NCBI GenBank assembly: GCA_944350345.1
Contig: CALVOP010000001.1
Span: 62,001 to 126,000, forward strand
Length of the DNA stretch: 64,000 bases
From: an uncultured Bacilli bacterium
Lineage (GTDB): Bacteria > Bacillota_I > Bacilli_A > RF39 > UBA660
Direction: 5' to 3'
The notes under the pieces were generated by a model. It ran no database searches, was not told the DNA's origin, and saw nothing but the letters and a program-made list of their open reading frames with translations. Shown in pieces: positions 55,800 through 64,000 of this stretch (position 1 is the stretch's first letter; each line of letters begins with the position of its first letter). Position numbers and translations under genes: made by a program.

Positions 55800-56919
55800 A
55801 ATATGTCTTAATTGGCAAAATTAATTGAGTTAAATCCCCTACCTCTGTTTCTTTAATTATGATTGGTTTTATTTCACCATTCAACATTATTATAACCTCT
55901 TCTGAAGCAAAACTCTTTAAAGCCTCCATCATATACTTAGCACTAAAAGAAATTTTCATATTAGATCCTGATAAAATTTTAACTGTCATAACTTCTTCTA
56001 CTTTTCCTATTTCAGGACTTGAACTAGTAATAATTATATTATTATCTTTTATTTCAAGTTGGACAATATTTTTATCTTTTACTTGAGTCAAAAGAGATGC
56101 TCGGTCAACTACATCATAAAAATTAGTTAAATTTACTAACAATTTTGTTTCAAAATTAGTCGGAATTAAAGTATCAGTATTTGGATAAGTACCATTTAAC
56201 AAACTTGATTGAAATAAAATATTTTCATATTTAAACAAAATCTTATTACTAAAACAATATAAAACCAATTCACTTTCTTCGTTTTCTAAAATTTTAATTA
56301 ATTCAATTACATTTTTAGCTGGAATAACAATATTTATATTATTGTTTATGTCTTTTCCTAATTTAATAATTTTTTTAGATAATCTATAAGAATCGGTAGC
56401 AACTGTTTCAAGTATATCTCCAACTATTTTTAAATTAATACCTGTTAACAAAGGTCTACTTTCTTGTGTTGATGTAGAAAATACAGTTTGATTAACTATT
56501 TCTTTAAATTTTCCTGATAACAATTTAATTGGTTTATCATTTTCTGAAATATCAATTTTTGGAAAATCATTTGTATCAAAACAATTTAAATTATATTTAG
56601 CATTAGGCGTTGATATTACCGCTTTTCCGCCATCTATATCTTCAATTTCAATTTCATCGAAAGGTAACTTTCTAACAATATCCAAGATATATCTACCGAT
56701 AATAACAATTTTTCCTTCACTTTCTATATTTAATATATCATCCTTTTTTATAAAAGTTTTAATAGTTAAATCATTATCAGTTGCCATTAAAGATAAACCT
56801 TCACTATCAAGTTCAAACAATATTCCATTTAAAACAGGAATAATATTTCTATTTGATAAAGCCTTGCTAACATTATTTAATCCTTCTAATAAAATATTTT
56901 TTTTAATTTTGAATTTCAT
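55798..56919 (-). CDS. dnaN: DNA polymerase III beta sliding clamp
   Basis: 373 residues of three clamp domains: MKFKIKKNILLEGLNNVSKAL, LLTGINLKIVGDILETVATDSYRLS in domain 2 and the C-terminal PIIIKETEVGDLTQLILPIKTY. It rings DNA and tethers the polymerase. It follows dnaA after 121 bases that hold a DnaA-box-like word (TGTTGATAA at 56961). GAAGGGATGG precedes the start. Confidence 0.97.
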   Translation of the reverse strand: MKFKIKKNILLEGLNNVSKALSNRNIIPVLNGILFELDSEGLSLMATDNDLTIKTFIKKDDILNIESEGKIVIIGRYILDIVRKLPFDEIEIEDIDGGKAVISTPNAKYNLNCFDTNDFPKIDISENDKPIKLLSGKFKEIVNQTVFSTSTQESRPLLTGINLKIVGDILETVATDSYRLSKKIIKLGKDINNNINIVIPAKNVIELIKILENEESELVLYCFSNKILFKYENILFQSSLLNGTYPNTDTLIPTNFETKLLVNLTNFYDVVDRASLLTQVKDKNIVQLEIKDNNIIITSSSPEIGKVEEVMTVKILSGSNMKISFSAKYMMEALKSFASEEVIIMLNGEIKPIIIKETEVGDLTQLILPIKTY

Positions 56920-56960
56920 TTAAATCCATCCCTTCTTTATATATATATTAATATTATCAT

Positions 56961-56969
56961 TGTTGATAA
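56961..56969. other. DnaA-box-like site in the dnaA-dnaN gap
   Basis: TGTTGATAA, the reverse of TTATCAACA (one mismatch from TTATCCACA). A weaker word TGTTAATAA is at 57025, and TTATTCACA overlaps the dnaA stop at 57041. Confidence 0.45.
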
Positions 56970-57040
56970 TGTTAATAACATTTAAAATATACTTAAAATA
57001 TGGAGAATCAGTTATAAATTAGGTTGTTAATAACTAATAT

Positions 57041-58435
57041 TTATTCACATATTTTTTTCTTTAACTCACCTATAATTTTATCAAGTTCAGAATTTGTTTT
57101 CAAATCTTTACTTATCTTTTCATAAGCATGTATTACAGTGGAATGATCCCTTCCACCAAACTCCAAACCAATTCTAGGATACGTTTCCTCAGTCATTGTT
57201 CTACATAAATACATTGCAATCATTCTAGCGTTAGCGATAACCTTACTTCGCCTTTTGCCTTTTAAGTCTTCTATATGTAAATTAAAAAATAATGCTACTA
57301 TGTTTTGAATTTTTTCAACTGTATTAGGAGCATAAATAGAATTATTTGTATAATCTTTTAAAGCTTCCCTTGCGTCATCTAGTGATAACTTTTTAATATT
57401 CATAATAGCAGAAAAAGCATGTAATCTAGTAATAGCGCCTTCTAAGTTTCTAACATCACTACCACAATTTGCAGCAATAAAATCAATAATGCTATCATCT
57501 AAATCAATTATTAAATCTCCACTTTTAATTTTATTTTTAATAATCTTTACTTTTAAATCAAATTCAGGAACTGAAATAATAGCTTTTAGTCCCCAATTAA
57601 ATCTAGTCTTTAATCTTTCTTCAAATAATTTTAAATCATCAACACTTCTATCGGAACAAATAACAATTTGTTTTTCATCATAATATAAACTATTAAAAGT
57701 GTTAGTAAATTCTTGTTGAGTTTTAACTGCTCCGACTAAAAATTGAATATCATCAATCATTAAAACATCAATATCACGATATTTACTTTTAAATAATTCA
57801 ATATAATTTAAATTATCTTCCTTATTTCCACTATCTTTAGTCAAATTTATAAATTCATTTATAAATTGTTCACTAGTTATGTACAAAACTTTTTTATTTG
57901 AATGTTGTAACAAATAATTTCCAATTGCGTGCATCAAATGAGTTTTACCTAATCCACTTTTGCCATACAAAAATAAAGGATTATACAATTTACCAGGTTT
58001 TTCAGCAACTGCCAAAGCACTACTATATGCAAATCTATTAGAATCACCAACTATAAAATTTTCAAATGTGTATTTTTGATTAAAATTAGAATAATATTTA
58101 TAGTCTTCATTTAAATCCTTATTTTGAACATCCTCATCTATGTTAATAACATCATAGTTATCAACATCATTATTTAAATTAATTTTATTTTCACTCTCTA
58201 AAATTATATCTACCGTTTGAGAAAATCCAATAATTTCAGAAAAAATATCCTCAATTAGTTCTAAATATAAATTAATTAATTGATTCTTTTGAGCTTCAAA
58301 AGGAACTGTCAAAGTAATTTTATCATCATTAATATCCAGTAACTTTAAATCTTTAAACCAAGTCTGAAAAGAAATACTAGAAATTTTAGTAATTATAAGT
58401 TTTAAAAATTTGTCCCAAATGTCACTTTTACTCAT
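57041..58435 (-). CDS. dnaA: Chromosomal replication initiator DnaA
   Basis: 464 residues. Domain I (about 1-80), a short acidic linker (about 85-125), AAA+ domain III with LYGKSGLGKTHLMHAIGNY and VLMIDDIQFLVG, and domain IV with the DNA-binding GLEFGGRDHSTVIHAYEKI. It unwinds the origin. GGGTGG precedes the ATG. Its upstream gap is full of DnaA-box-like words, so autoregulation is likely. Confidence 0.98.
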   Translation of the reverse strand: MSKSDIWDKFLKLIITKISSISFQTWFKDLKLLDINDDKITLTVPFEAQKNQLINLYLELIEDIFSEIIGFSQTVDIILESENKINLNNDVDNYDVINIDEDVQNKDLNEDYKYYSNFNQKYTFENFIVGDSNRFAYSSALAVAEKPGKLYNPLFLYGKSGLGKTHLMHAIGNYLLQHSNKKVLYITSEQFINEFINLTKDSGNKEDNLNYIELFKSKYRDIDVLMIDDIQFLVGAVKTQQEFTNTFNSLYYDEKQIVICSDRSVDDLKLFEERLKTRFNWGLKAIISVPEFDLKVKIIKNKIKSGDLIIDLDDSIIDFIAANCGSDVRNLEGAITRLHAFSAIMNIKKLSLDDAREALKDYTNNSIYAPNTVEKIQNIVALFFNLHIEDLKGKRRSKVIANARMIAMYLCRTMTEETYPRIGLEFGGRDHSTVIHAYEKISKDLKTNSELDKIIGELKKKICE

Positions 58436-58817
58436 AAAACCACCCTAAACAAGTACCTTTCAACATAATTGTAAATCATTTTTTATAAATTTAATAGTAT
58501 TTTTTAATCAATTTTAATAATAAACATAGTTATCAACAACTTAATAACATAATTTTTTCTTATTCTATAATAATTTTCATAAGTTATCAACATTATCAAC
58601 AATTTTACTATTAACAAGTTAATAAATGTCAATATACTTATCAACACTAAAGTTAATAAATAAAAAAAGTATGAAAAATATGTGAAAAATAAAGTAAAGT
58701 TATTAACAATTCTTTTGTTAATAAAAAATATATGTGCATAACTTTAAATATTTTTATCAAAAAAATTGTTAACAATATAAAATAATGTAAAACAAATTTA
58801 GAAAAAATATTATTTTA
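58436..58817. other. oriC: Chromosomal origin region (oriC) with DnaA boxes
   Basis: This AT-rich gap between divergent dnaA and rpmH holds four TTATCAACA words in one orientation (58530, 58584, 58593, 58638), each one mismatch from the TTATCCACA consensus; two of them abut head to tail at 58584-58601. Further variants are TTATTAACA at 58700, its inverse TGTTAATAA at 58716, and TGTGCATAA at 58733. The switch of coding strand happens here. No protein-coding frame is visible. The unwinding element cannot be placed by eye. Confidence 0.88.
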
Positions 58818-58846
58818 TTGACAAAATAAATTGTATTTTATATAAT
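58818..58846 (+). promoter_or_regulatory. Sigma-A-type promoter of rpmH
   Basis: Perfect TTGACA (58818-58823) and perfect TATAAT (58841-58846), 17-base spacer: the best consensus promoter in the window. Confidence 0.92.
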
Positions 58847-58869
58847 TAGTGCGATTAAGGAGGCAAACT

Positions 58870-58995
58870 ATGAAAATAACACCAAAAGCAAAGAAAAATT
58901 TAAAAAAAGTAAAAAAACAAGGATTTATGGCTAGAAAAAATAGCAACGTGTTAACAACAAGAAGAAAAAAAGGCAGAAAAACATTAGTAAAATAA
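58870..58995 (+). CDS. rpmH: 50S ribosomal protein bL34
   Basis: 41 residues, too short for a routine ORF cutoff. The C-terminal two thirds match L34: KKQGFMARKNSNVLTTRRKK then GRKTLVK, with the HGFRAR-like QGFMAR and the RR.KGRK box. The N-terminus reads MKITPKAKKNLK and lacks the usual MKRTYQPxKRKR. AAGGAGG precedes the ATG. It is the first gene right of oriC, with a consensus promoter and an intrinsic terminator. Confidence 0.93.
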   Translation: MKITPKAKKNLKKVKKQGFMARKNSNVLTTRRKKGRKTLVK

Positions 58996-58996
58996 C

Positions 58997-59025
58997 AAAC
59001 TACTTTAAAAAAAGTAGTTTTTTTT
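58997..59025 (+). terminator. Rho-independent terminator of rpmH
   Basis: AAACTACTTT/AAAGTAGTTT stem, four-base loop, then a run of T. A TATAAT at 59027-59032 right after it may serve rnpA. Confidence 0.88.
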
Positions 59026-59051
59026 GTATAATCATAACAGCGGTGAATATT

Positions 59052-59372
59052 ATGAATAAAAACTACATCATAAAAAAGAATTTAGAAATTGAAAAAATTA
59101 TTAAAACCGGTCAAAAAAAAAGTAATAAATATTTTTTAATTTTTTATCAAAACAACAAATTAAAAAACAACAGGTATTGCATATCAGTAAGTAAAAAAAT
59201 AGGAAAAGCAGTAATAAGAAATAAAATTAGAAGACAAATAAAAGATATTTTAATGAAAAATAAACTTTGTTTTAACAAAGACTATGTTATAATAATAAGA
59301 AACAATTTATTAGAACTAAATTACAATGAGATTGAAAAAGAAATAATTAGTCAAATAAAGGAGATAAGATGA
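59052..59372 (+). CDS. rnpA: Ribonuclease P protein component
   Basis: 106 residues from the ATG at 59052; GGTGA nine bases upstream is the ribosome site, so a GTG at 59043 within it is rejected. The family RNR-type core is seen in VSKKIGKAVIRNKIRRQIKD, which binds the RNA subunit, and the protein is very basic. It matures tRNA 5' ends. The stop overlaps yidC by four bases (ATGA). Confidence 0.95.
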   Translation: MNKNYIIKKNLEIEKIIKTGQKKSNKYFLIFYQNNKLKNNRYCISVSKKIGKAVIRNKIRRQIKDILMKNKLCFNKDYVIIIRNNLLELNYNEIEKEIISQIKEIR

Positions 59373-60271
59373 AAAAAGTTACTATATTATTAATAACAAT
59401 ACTATTTATAACGACTGGTTGTACAAAAAGTTTTATAGATAGCGAAAGTGAAAAACAATACACAAAAAATATATTATGTCAGCCAACAACAGAAGAAGTA
59501 AAACAAGTATATATAAATAATGAAGAAGAAACCGATGTAGATATAACAAAATTATCAACATGCGAAGATTTTAAAATAACTGATGGTGGATATGAAGGAC
59601 TATGGACATCAATTTTTGTAAAACCATTAGCATGGTTAATAATAAATTTAGGAAAAATAGTAAAAAATTATGGAATTGCAATAATGCTATTAGGAATTAT
59701 ACTAAGATTAATATTGTTACCAATGAGTAAAAAAACAATGGCAATGAACGAAAACATGAAAAAAGCAAAACCAGAACTAGATAAACTTGAAAAAAAATAT
59801 AGAAATAAAACTGATCAACAATCAATGATGATGAAAAGTCAAGAAATGATGTTAATCTATAAAAAATATAATATTAGCCCAGTCTCAAGTTGTTTAATTG
59901 CATTTATTCAATTACCAATATTATTTGCATTTTTAGAAGCGATTCAAAGAGTTCCAGTAATATTTGAAGAAAAATTATGGATATTTCATTTAGGAACAAC
60001 ACCATGGGAAGGAATATCATCCGGAAACTACTACTATATAATAATTTTATTATTAATTTTAATAACAACATATTTATCATTTAGTAACATGAATAACATA
60101 AGTATGGATGAAATGCAAGCAAAACAAATGAATATTATGAATAAATTTATGGTAGGTTTCATAGCAATAATGTCATTTGGATTACCTACAGCGCTAGCTT
60201 TTTATTGGATAGTAAGCAGTGGTTTTGCAGTAGTTCAAAATATTATTCAAAAGAAAATTGCTAACAAATAG
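59369..60271 (+). CDS. yidC: Membrane protein insertase YidC (SpoIIIJ type)
   Basis: 300 residues. A lipoprotein signal with LFITTGC (Cys18) is typical of Gram-positive YidC1. Then come five membrane segments including the KNYGIAIMLLGIILRLILLPM block (the conserved Arg in the groove) and the PVSSCLIAFIQLPILFAF segment. It inserts membrane proteins with or without Sec; in Bacillus the SpoIIIJ form is also needed in sporulation. Located between rnpA and jag as normal. Confidence 0.96.
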   Translation: MKKVTILLITILFITTGCTKSFIDSESEKQYTKNILCQPTTEEVKQVYINNEEETDVDITKLSTCEDFKITDGGYEGLWTSIFVKPLAWLIINLGKIVKNYGIAIMLLGIILRLILLPMSKKTMAMNENMKKAKPELDKLEKKYRNKTDQQSMMMKSQEMMLIYKKYNISPVSSCLIAFIQLPILFAFLEAIQRVPVIFEEKLWIFHLGTTPWEGISSGNYYYIIILLLILITTYLSFSNMNNISMDEMQAKQMNIMNKFMVGFIAIMSFGLPTALAFYWIVSSGFAVVQNIIQKKIANK

Positions 60272-60287
60272 GTAGGGAGTGAAATTA

Positions 60288-60908
60288 ATGGAAAAATATT
60301 TATACAAAGGTAAAAGTGAAACAGAAATTTTAGAAGAAGCCTTAAAAGAGTTAAATTTAGAAGAAAAAGACATTTTTTATAAAGTAACAGAAGAAAAAAG
60401 TGGATTATTGAAAACCAAAAAGAAAGTTGTAGAAATTGTTAAAGTAAAAGATGTTGCAGAGTTAGGAAAAGAAATACTTGAAAATATAATAGAAAATATG
60501 GGTATAGAATGTCAAATAGAAACAAAGATACGAGACAATTTAATTTCTTATAACATATATTCAAATAACAATTCAATGTTAATTGGAAAGAAAGGAAGAA
60601 TATTAAATTCAATCCAAACATATTTAAAACAGGCAATTTTTAAAAAAATTAATATAAAAACAAACATTGTAATAGATATTGAAAATTACAAATCTAAGCA
60701 ATTATATTTTCTAATTAGAGATGTTAAAAAAATAGCTAGAGAAGTAACATTATCAAAAGTATCAGTTAAATTAGACCCTATGAATTCATATGAAAGAAGA
60801 GAAATTCACAATGCACTAAGCAAATTTGATTACATCAAAACAGAAAGTGAAGGGGAAGAACCAAATAGGTATATAGTAATAAAATACAAAGATAAAAATG
60901 AAAAATAG
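60288..60908 (+). CDS. jag: RNA-binding protein Jag/KhpB
   Basis: 206 residues from the ATG at 60288 (AGGGAG before it). N-terminal Jag-N domain (MEKYLYKGKSETEILEEAL), a KH domain with GKKG in LIGKKGRIL (about 103) and a C-terminal R3H domain with RREIHNAL (about 172). KhpB binds RNA with KhpA and affects division. It ends at a short hairpin with a T run. Confidence 0.95.
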   Translation: MEKYLYKGKSETEILEEALKELNLEEKDIFYKVTEEKSGLLKTKKKVVEIVKVKDVAELGKEILENIIENMGIECQIETKIRDNLISYNIYSNNNSMLIGKKGRILNSIQTYLKQAIFKKINIKTNIVIDIENYKSKQLYFLIRDVKKIAREVTLSKVSVKLDPMNSYERREIHNALSKFDYIKTESEGEEPNRYIVIKYKDKNEK

Positions 60909-60929
60909 TCTATTAATAAGACTTTTTTT
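60906..60929 (+). terminator. Short terminator after jag
   Basis: AGTCT/AGACT stem with a seven-base loop and seven T, starting in the jag stop codon. Confidence 0.75.
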
Positions 60930-60960
60930 ATGCTATATTAGTAAGTAAGGGAGTGACAAA

Positions 60961-62526
60961 ATGAACAAAAAAGAAAAAAAATCAAAGCCAATGAAAAAAG
61001 ACAAGAAACAATTACATTTAGTTTTAGTATATCCAGATTACCTTGAAGGAGATGCATCAAAAAGAAGTAGTGGAGGAAGTTATAGTGAAGGACTGGCATC
61101 TATATCAGCTGTAATAAAACAAGGCGGATATAAAGTTTCATTAATTCATATTAATCATGAATTTGATGAAAAAGAATTTAAAGAACATTTAAGAAAATAT
61201 AAAGACGCAGATTTAATAGGTTTTAGTACAAGAACAACAGCGTTTGATTACGTAAAAGACTTATTAAAATGGACAAAAGAAGAAAGACCAGATTTATTTA
61301 CCTTTATGGGAGGATATCATCCAATCCTAGTGCCAGATGAATGTATAGAAGTAGATAATCTTGATGCCGTTTGTGTTGGAGAAGGAGAATATCCAATATT
61401 AGAATTAATGAACAGAATGCGTGATGGCAAAGATTATTATGATATAGAAAGTTTTTACTTTAAAAAAGGTAAAAAAATAATTAAAAATCCAGTTAGACCT
61501 TTAATTGAAAATCTTGACGAGTTACCATTTCCAGATATAAATCTATTTGATTATAAAAATTTAGATACAACTAAAGTTAACACAGCATTAATTATGTTAA
61601 GTAGAGGATGCATATATTCATGCACTTACTGTGGCAATAGTCAATTTAGAAATATATATCCAAACAAAGCAAAATATGCTAGATTTAGAAGCCCAGAAAA
61701 AAGTATAGAATTAATTAAAAATGTGTTAAAACAATATCCAAATATAAAATACATATTCTTTAGAGATGCTATATTTAATATGTTTCCGGAATGGTTTGAC
61801 AAATTTATCGATTTATATACCAAAGAAATCCATTTACCATTTACGTGCAATTTAAGATTTGACATAGTAACAGAAGACACAGTAAGAAGAATGAAAGAAG
61901 CAGGTTGCTACACAATAGATATTGGACTAGAGTCAGGAAATAAAGAAATTAGACATAAATATTTACATAGATATACTACTGACGAACAAATGATAAATTG
62001 TTCAAAATGGTTTAAAAAGTATAAAATAACTGTATTAACTTATAACATAATTGGTTTGCCATATGAAGATATACATAAAGCACTAGAGACTATAAAATTA
62101 AATGCTAGGTTACAAAGTGACCAAATTATTCCAAATGTATTTTATCCATATCCAATGACAATTTTAAAGAAAACAGCTGAAGATGCAGGATTTTTAAGGG
62201 AAATAACTCCAAAAACGCAAGTATACATTAAGCAACCACAATTTCCGGATCATCAAGTAATATTCATAAGAGATTACTTTATGTACTATGTTAAGAGATA
62301 CAGATGGTGTTTTAAAAAAGATACAAAATTTAGAAGAGCATACGAAAAATGGTTAGACTTCTGGGTAACCGGGCCATTAACACCAAGAAGAACACTATCA
62401 TTTTTCAAAATGGTAAAAGTCAAAAGTATGGGAGTAGCCAAAAAGGTATTAATTAATTATTTTCCAAAGGTTTACTTATTTTTAAGAAATAAAAAGAATA
62501 AAATAAATACAAAAACTTCAAAATAA
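60961..62526 (+). CDS. B12-binding-domain radical SAM protein
   Basis: 521 residues. Basic start, then a cobalamin-binding-like domain (about 17-160: LVLVYPDYLEG, DLIGFSTRT, TFMGGYHPIL, VGEGEYPILEL), then a radical SAM TIM-barrel with CIYSCTYC (CxxxCxxC at about 219-226), DIGLESG and NIIGLPYED. It is class B-like (BchE-type): such enzymes methylate or rearrange unreactive carbons; the substrate here is unknown. The usual DxHxxG of the B12 fold is not evident, so cobalamin binding is uncertain. It sits alone between jag and mnmE with its own terminator, an unusual insertion. GGGAGTGA precedes the start. Confidence 0.85.
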   Translation: MNKKEKKSKPMKKDKKQLHLVLVYPDYLEGDASKRSSGGSYSEGLASISAVIKQGGYKVSLIHINHEFDEKEFKEHLRKYKDADLIGFSTRTTAFDYVKDLLKWTKEERPDLFTFMGGYHPILVPDECIEVDNLDAVCVGEGEYPILELMNRMRDGKDYYDIESFYFKKGKKIIKNPVRPLIENLDELPFPDINLFDYKNLDTTKVNTALIMLSRGCIYSCTYCGNSQFRNIYPNKAKYARFRSPEKSIELIKNVLKQYPNIKYIFFRDAIFNMFPEWFDKFIDLYTKEIHLPFTCNLRFDIVTEDTVRRMKEAGCYTIDIGLESGNKEIRHKYLHRYTTDEQMINCSKWFKKYKITVLTYNIIGLPYEDIHKALETIKLNARLQSDQIIPNVFYPYPMTILKKTAEDAGFLREITPKTQVYIKQPQFPDHQVIFIRDYFMYYVKRYRWCFKKDTKFRRAYEKWLDFWVTGPLTPRRTLSFFKMVKVKSMGVAKKVLINYFPKVYLFLRNKKNKINTKTSK

Positions 62527-62537
62527 CGAAGTTTTTT
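62513..62537 (+). terminator. Rho-independent terminator of the radical SAM gene
   Basis: AACTTC/GAAGTT with a short loop, then six T, overlapping the stop codon. Confidence 0.82.
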
Positions 62538-62551
62538 ATTTCCCAGGAAAT
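62538..62551. other. Near-match to the Noc-binding palindrome
   Basis: ATTTCCCAGGAAAT, one base off the ATTTCCCGGGAAAT consensus, right after the radical SAM terminator. Together with the exact site in rsmI it suggests a Noc-type protein is used. Confidence 0.4.
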
Positions 62552-62559
62552 AAAAAAGC

Positions 62560-62598
62560 ATGTAAAAAGTTTACATATCAACCTTTACATGATATAAT
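62560..62598 (+). promoter_or_regulatory. Promoter of mnmE with an overlapping inverted repeat
   Basis: TTTACA (62570-62575) and TATAAT (62593-62598), 17 bases apart. The -35 box is one arm of a perfect ATGTAAA-AAG-TTTACAT repeat (62560-62576), a possible operator. A further TTTACATG lies in the spacer. Confidence 0.8.
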
Positions 62599-62625
62599 CA
62601 CACACGAAAGAAAGAGGGAAAAACT

Positions 62626-63981
62626 ATGGAAGATACTATAGTTGCAATTGGAACAGCTTTAGGTGAAAGTGCAATAAATATAATAAAATTAAGTGGATCA
62701 AATTCCATAAACATTGTCAACAAACATTTTAAAGGAAAAGATTTAACAAGAGTAGAATCAAACACTATAAACTATGGACACATAATAGACAAACAAGAAA
62801 TAATAGATGAAGTATTAGTTTCAGTATTTAAAGCCCCAAAAACATACACTAAAGAAAATGTAGTGGAAATAAATTGTCATGGTGGAATTGCAACAACAAA
62901 TAAAATATTAGAAATAATGTTATCTTCAGGAGCTCGTTTAGCAGAACCAGGTGAATTTTTAAAACGCGCATATTTAAATGGAAGAGTTGATTTAATAGAA
63001 GCCGAATCAGTTCAAGACTTAATTTCATCTAAAACAGAATCAGCAAGAAAAATGAGTTTAAAAGGAATTGATGGAACAATATCAAAATTAATCAAAGACC
63101 TAAGAAGTAAAATATTATCAATTATAGCAAACATCGAGGTAAACATAGACTATCCAGAATACGAAGATGCAGTACTAATTACAAACAAAATAATAAAACG
63201 AGACATAAAAGAAATAGAAAAAAAATTACAAACAATATTAGACCAAAGCAAAAATGGAAAAATAATAAAAAATGGAATAAAAGTTGGCATATTAGGAAAA
63301 CCAAATGTAGGAAAAAGCAGTTTGTTAAACTTACTAATTAACGAGGAAAAAGCAATAGTTACAGACATAGAAGGAACTACTCGAGACATTGTTGAAGGAA
63401 CAATAATTCTAAATGGAATAGAAATAAATTTTATAGACACAGCTGGAATTAGGGAAACAGAAAATTATGTTGAACAAATAGGTGTTAAAAAAAGTTATGA
63501 AATTCTAGAAACAGCTGATTTATTATTAGTTCTTTTAGACAACAGTAAAAGTTTAACAAAAATGGATAAAGATATTTTAAGAAAAACAAATAAAAAAGAT
63601 GTAATAATCTTACTAAACAAAATAGATCTAGAATCAAAAATAGAATTTGAAGACTTAAAAAAATACAAAATACTCAATATATCAGTAAAAGAAAATAAAG
63701 GAATAGATGAATTAAAACAAGCAATAATTTCAAAATTTAAATTAGATAAAATTGCAAACAGCGACTATACATATTTATCTAATGCAAGGCAAATTTCATT
63801 AATAAAAGAATGCATGACAATTATAAAGCAAATTGAAAAAGCAAATAATCAAGGAACTGATATCGATTTAATTGAAATAGATTTAAAGAGATTATGGGAT
63901 AAACTTGGAGAAATTACAGGCGAAACATATAAAGAAGAATTATTAGATGAAATATTCAGCAAATTTTGTTTGGGAAAATAG
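62626..63981 (+). CDS. mnmE: tRNA uridine-5-carboxymethylaminomethyl modification GTPase
   Basis: 451 residues: N-terminal formyl-THF-binding domain (IVAIGTALGESAINIIKLSG), a helical domain and an inserted G domain with GKPNVGKSSLLN (about 222), DIEGTTRD, DTAGIRE and LNKIDL, and the conserved C-terminal FCLGK Cys. MnmE with MnmG makes the cmnm5 group at the tRNA wobble uridine. AAGAGGG precedes the ATG, and an own promoter lies upstream. Confidence 0.97.
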   Translation: MEDTIVAIGTALGESAINIIKLSGSNSINIVNKHFKGKDLTRVESNTINYGHIIDKQEIIDEVLVSVFKAPKTYTKENVVEINCHGGIATTNKILEIMLSSGARLAEPGEFLKRAYLNGRVDLIEAESVQDLISSKTESARKMSLKGIDGTISKLIKDLRSKILSIIANIEVNIDYPEYEDAVLITNKIIKRDIKEIEKKLQTILDQSKNGKIIKNGIKVGILGKPNVGKSSLLNLLINEEKAIVTDIEGTTRDIVEGTIILNGIEINFIDTAGIRETENYVEQIGVKKSYEILETADLLLVLLDNSKSLTKMDKDILRKTNKKDVIILLNKIDLESKIEFEDLKKYKILNISVKENKGIDELKQAIISKFKLDKIANSDYTYLSNARQISLIKECMTIIKQIEKANNQGTDIDLIEIDLKRLWDKLGEITGETYKEELLDEIFSKFCLGK

Positions 63982-63990
63982 GTGAAAAAA

Positions 63991-64000
63991 ATGTATGACA
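63991..64000 (+). CDS. mnmG: Start of next gene, probably mnmG (cut by window edge)
   Basis: AGGTGA seven bases before an ATG, followed by codons for M, Y, D, nine bases after the mnmE stop. MnmG commonly begins with MYDVIVIGGG and follows mnmE. Only three codons are visible. Confidence 0.55.

Overview
The window is AT-rich bacterial chromosome (standard code: TGA is used as a stop, for example by dusB and rnpA) that spans the replication origin. It comes from a small-genome, low-GC Bacillota lineage of Bacilli type. Gene order around dnaA follows the Bacillus pattern (rpmH-rnpA-yidC-jag-mnmE on one side; dnaA-dnaN-recF-gyrB-gyrA-tadA-dnaX-ybaB-recR-bofA-holB-yaaT-trmN6-rsmI-pth-mfd-spoVT on the other). 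Many late-sporulation genes are kept (yabG, veg, spoVG, yabP, yabQ, bofA, spoVT), so the organism probably forms endospores or descends recently from a spore former. I cannot name a species.

Layout. oriC lies at about 58.4-58.8 kb, between dnaA (minus) and rpmH (plus). To the right are rpmH, rnpA, yidC, jag, a B12-type radical SAM gene, mnmE and the first codons of the next gene, probably mnmG. To the left, almost everything is on the minus strand, co-directional with replication. Replication and repair genes come first, then a 635-bp non-coding island (49.1-49.7 kb) with five parS-like palindromes and two SRP RNA copies. Next are translation and repair genes, the sporulation cluster (32.4-36.2 kb), pcrA, ligA, an envelope block (a degenerate GGDEF sensor, a YihY/BrkB protein, an LtaS-type synthase), tilS-ftsH, parA-parB-yyzM-abgT-ychF, and rpsF-ssb-rpsR. 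The stretch at 1.7-10.6 kb runs the other way (plus): a repeat surface protein, dusB, comEB, a lysine T-box with lysS, a DcuC/YfcC-type transporter, a ClpC-like ATPase and a membrane zinc peptidase. The far left edge holds rplM-rpsI and an Abi_2-type gene cut by the window.

The strongest unusual signals are these. (1) Five identical 16-bp parS-like sites sit within 0.5 kb between gyrA and tadA. They are interleaved with a 213-bp duplication that carries the whole SRP RNA gene, its promoter and a tadA fragment. (2) A perfect Noc-type palindrome lies in rsmI and a near match lies before mnmE. (3) A ComK-family gene sits between dnaN and recF, where yaaA normally lies. (4) The ClpC-like protein has a damaged second ATPase site but keeps an IGF loop. 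(5) A B12/radical SAM gene is inserted in the otherwise standard jag-mnmE junction. All functional calls are from motifs and synteny read by eye; no database search was possible.
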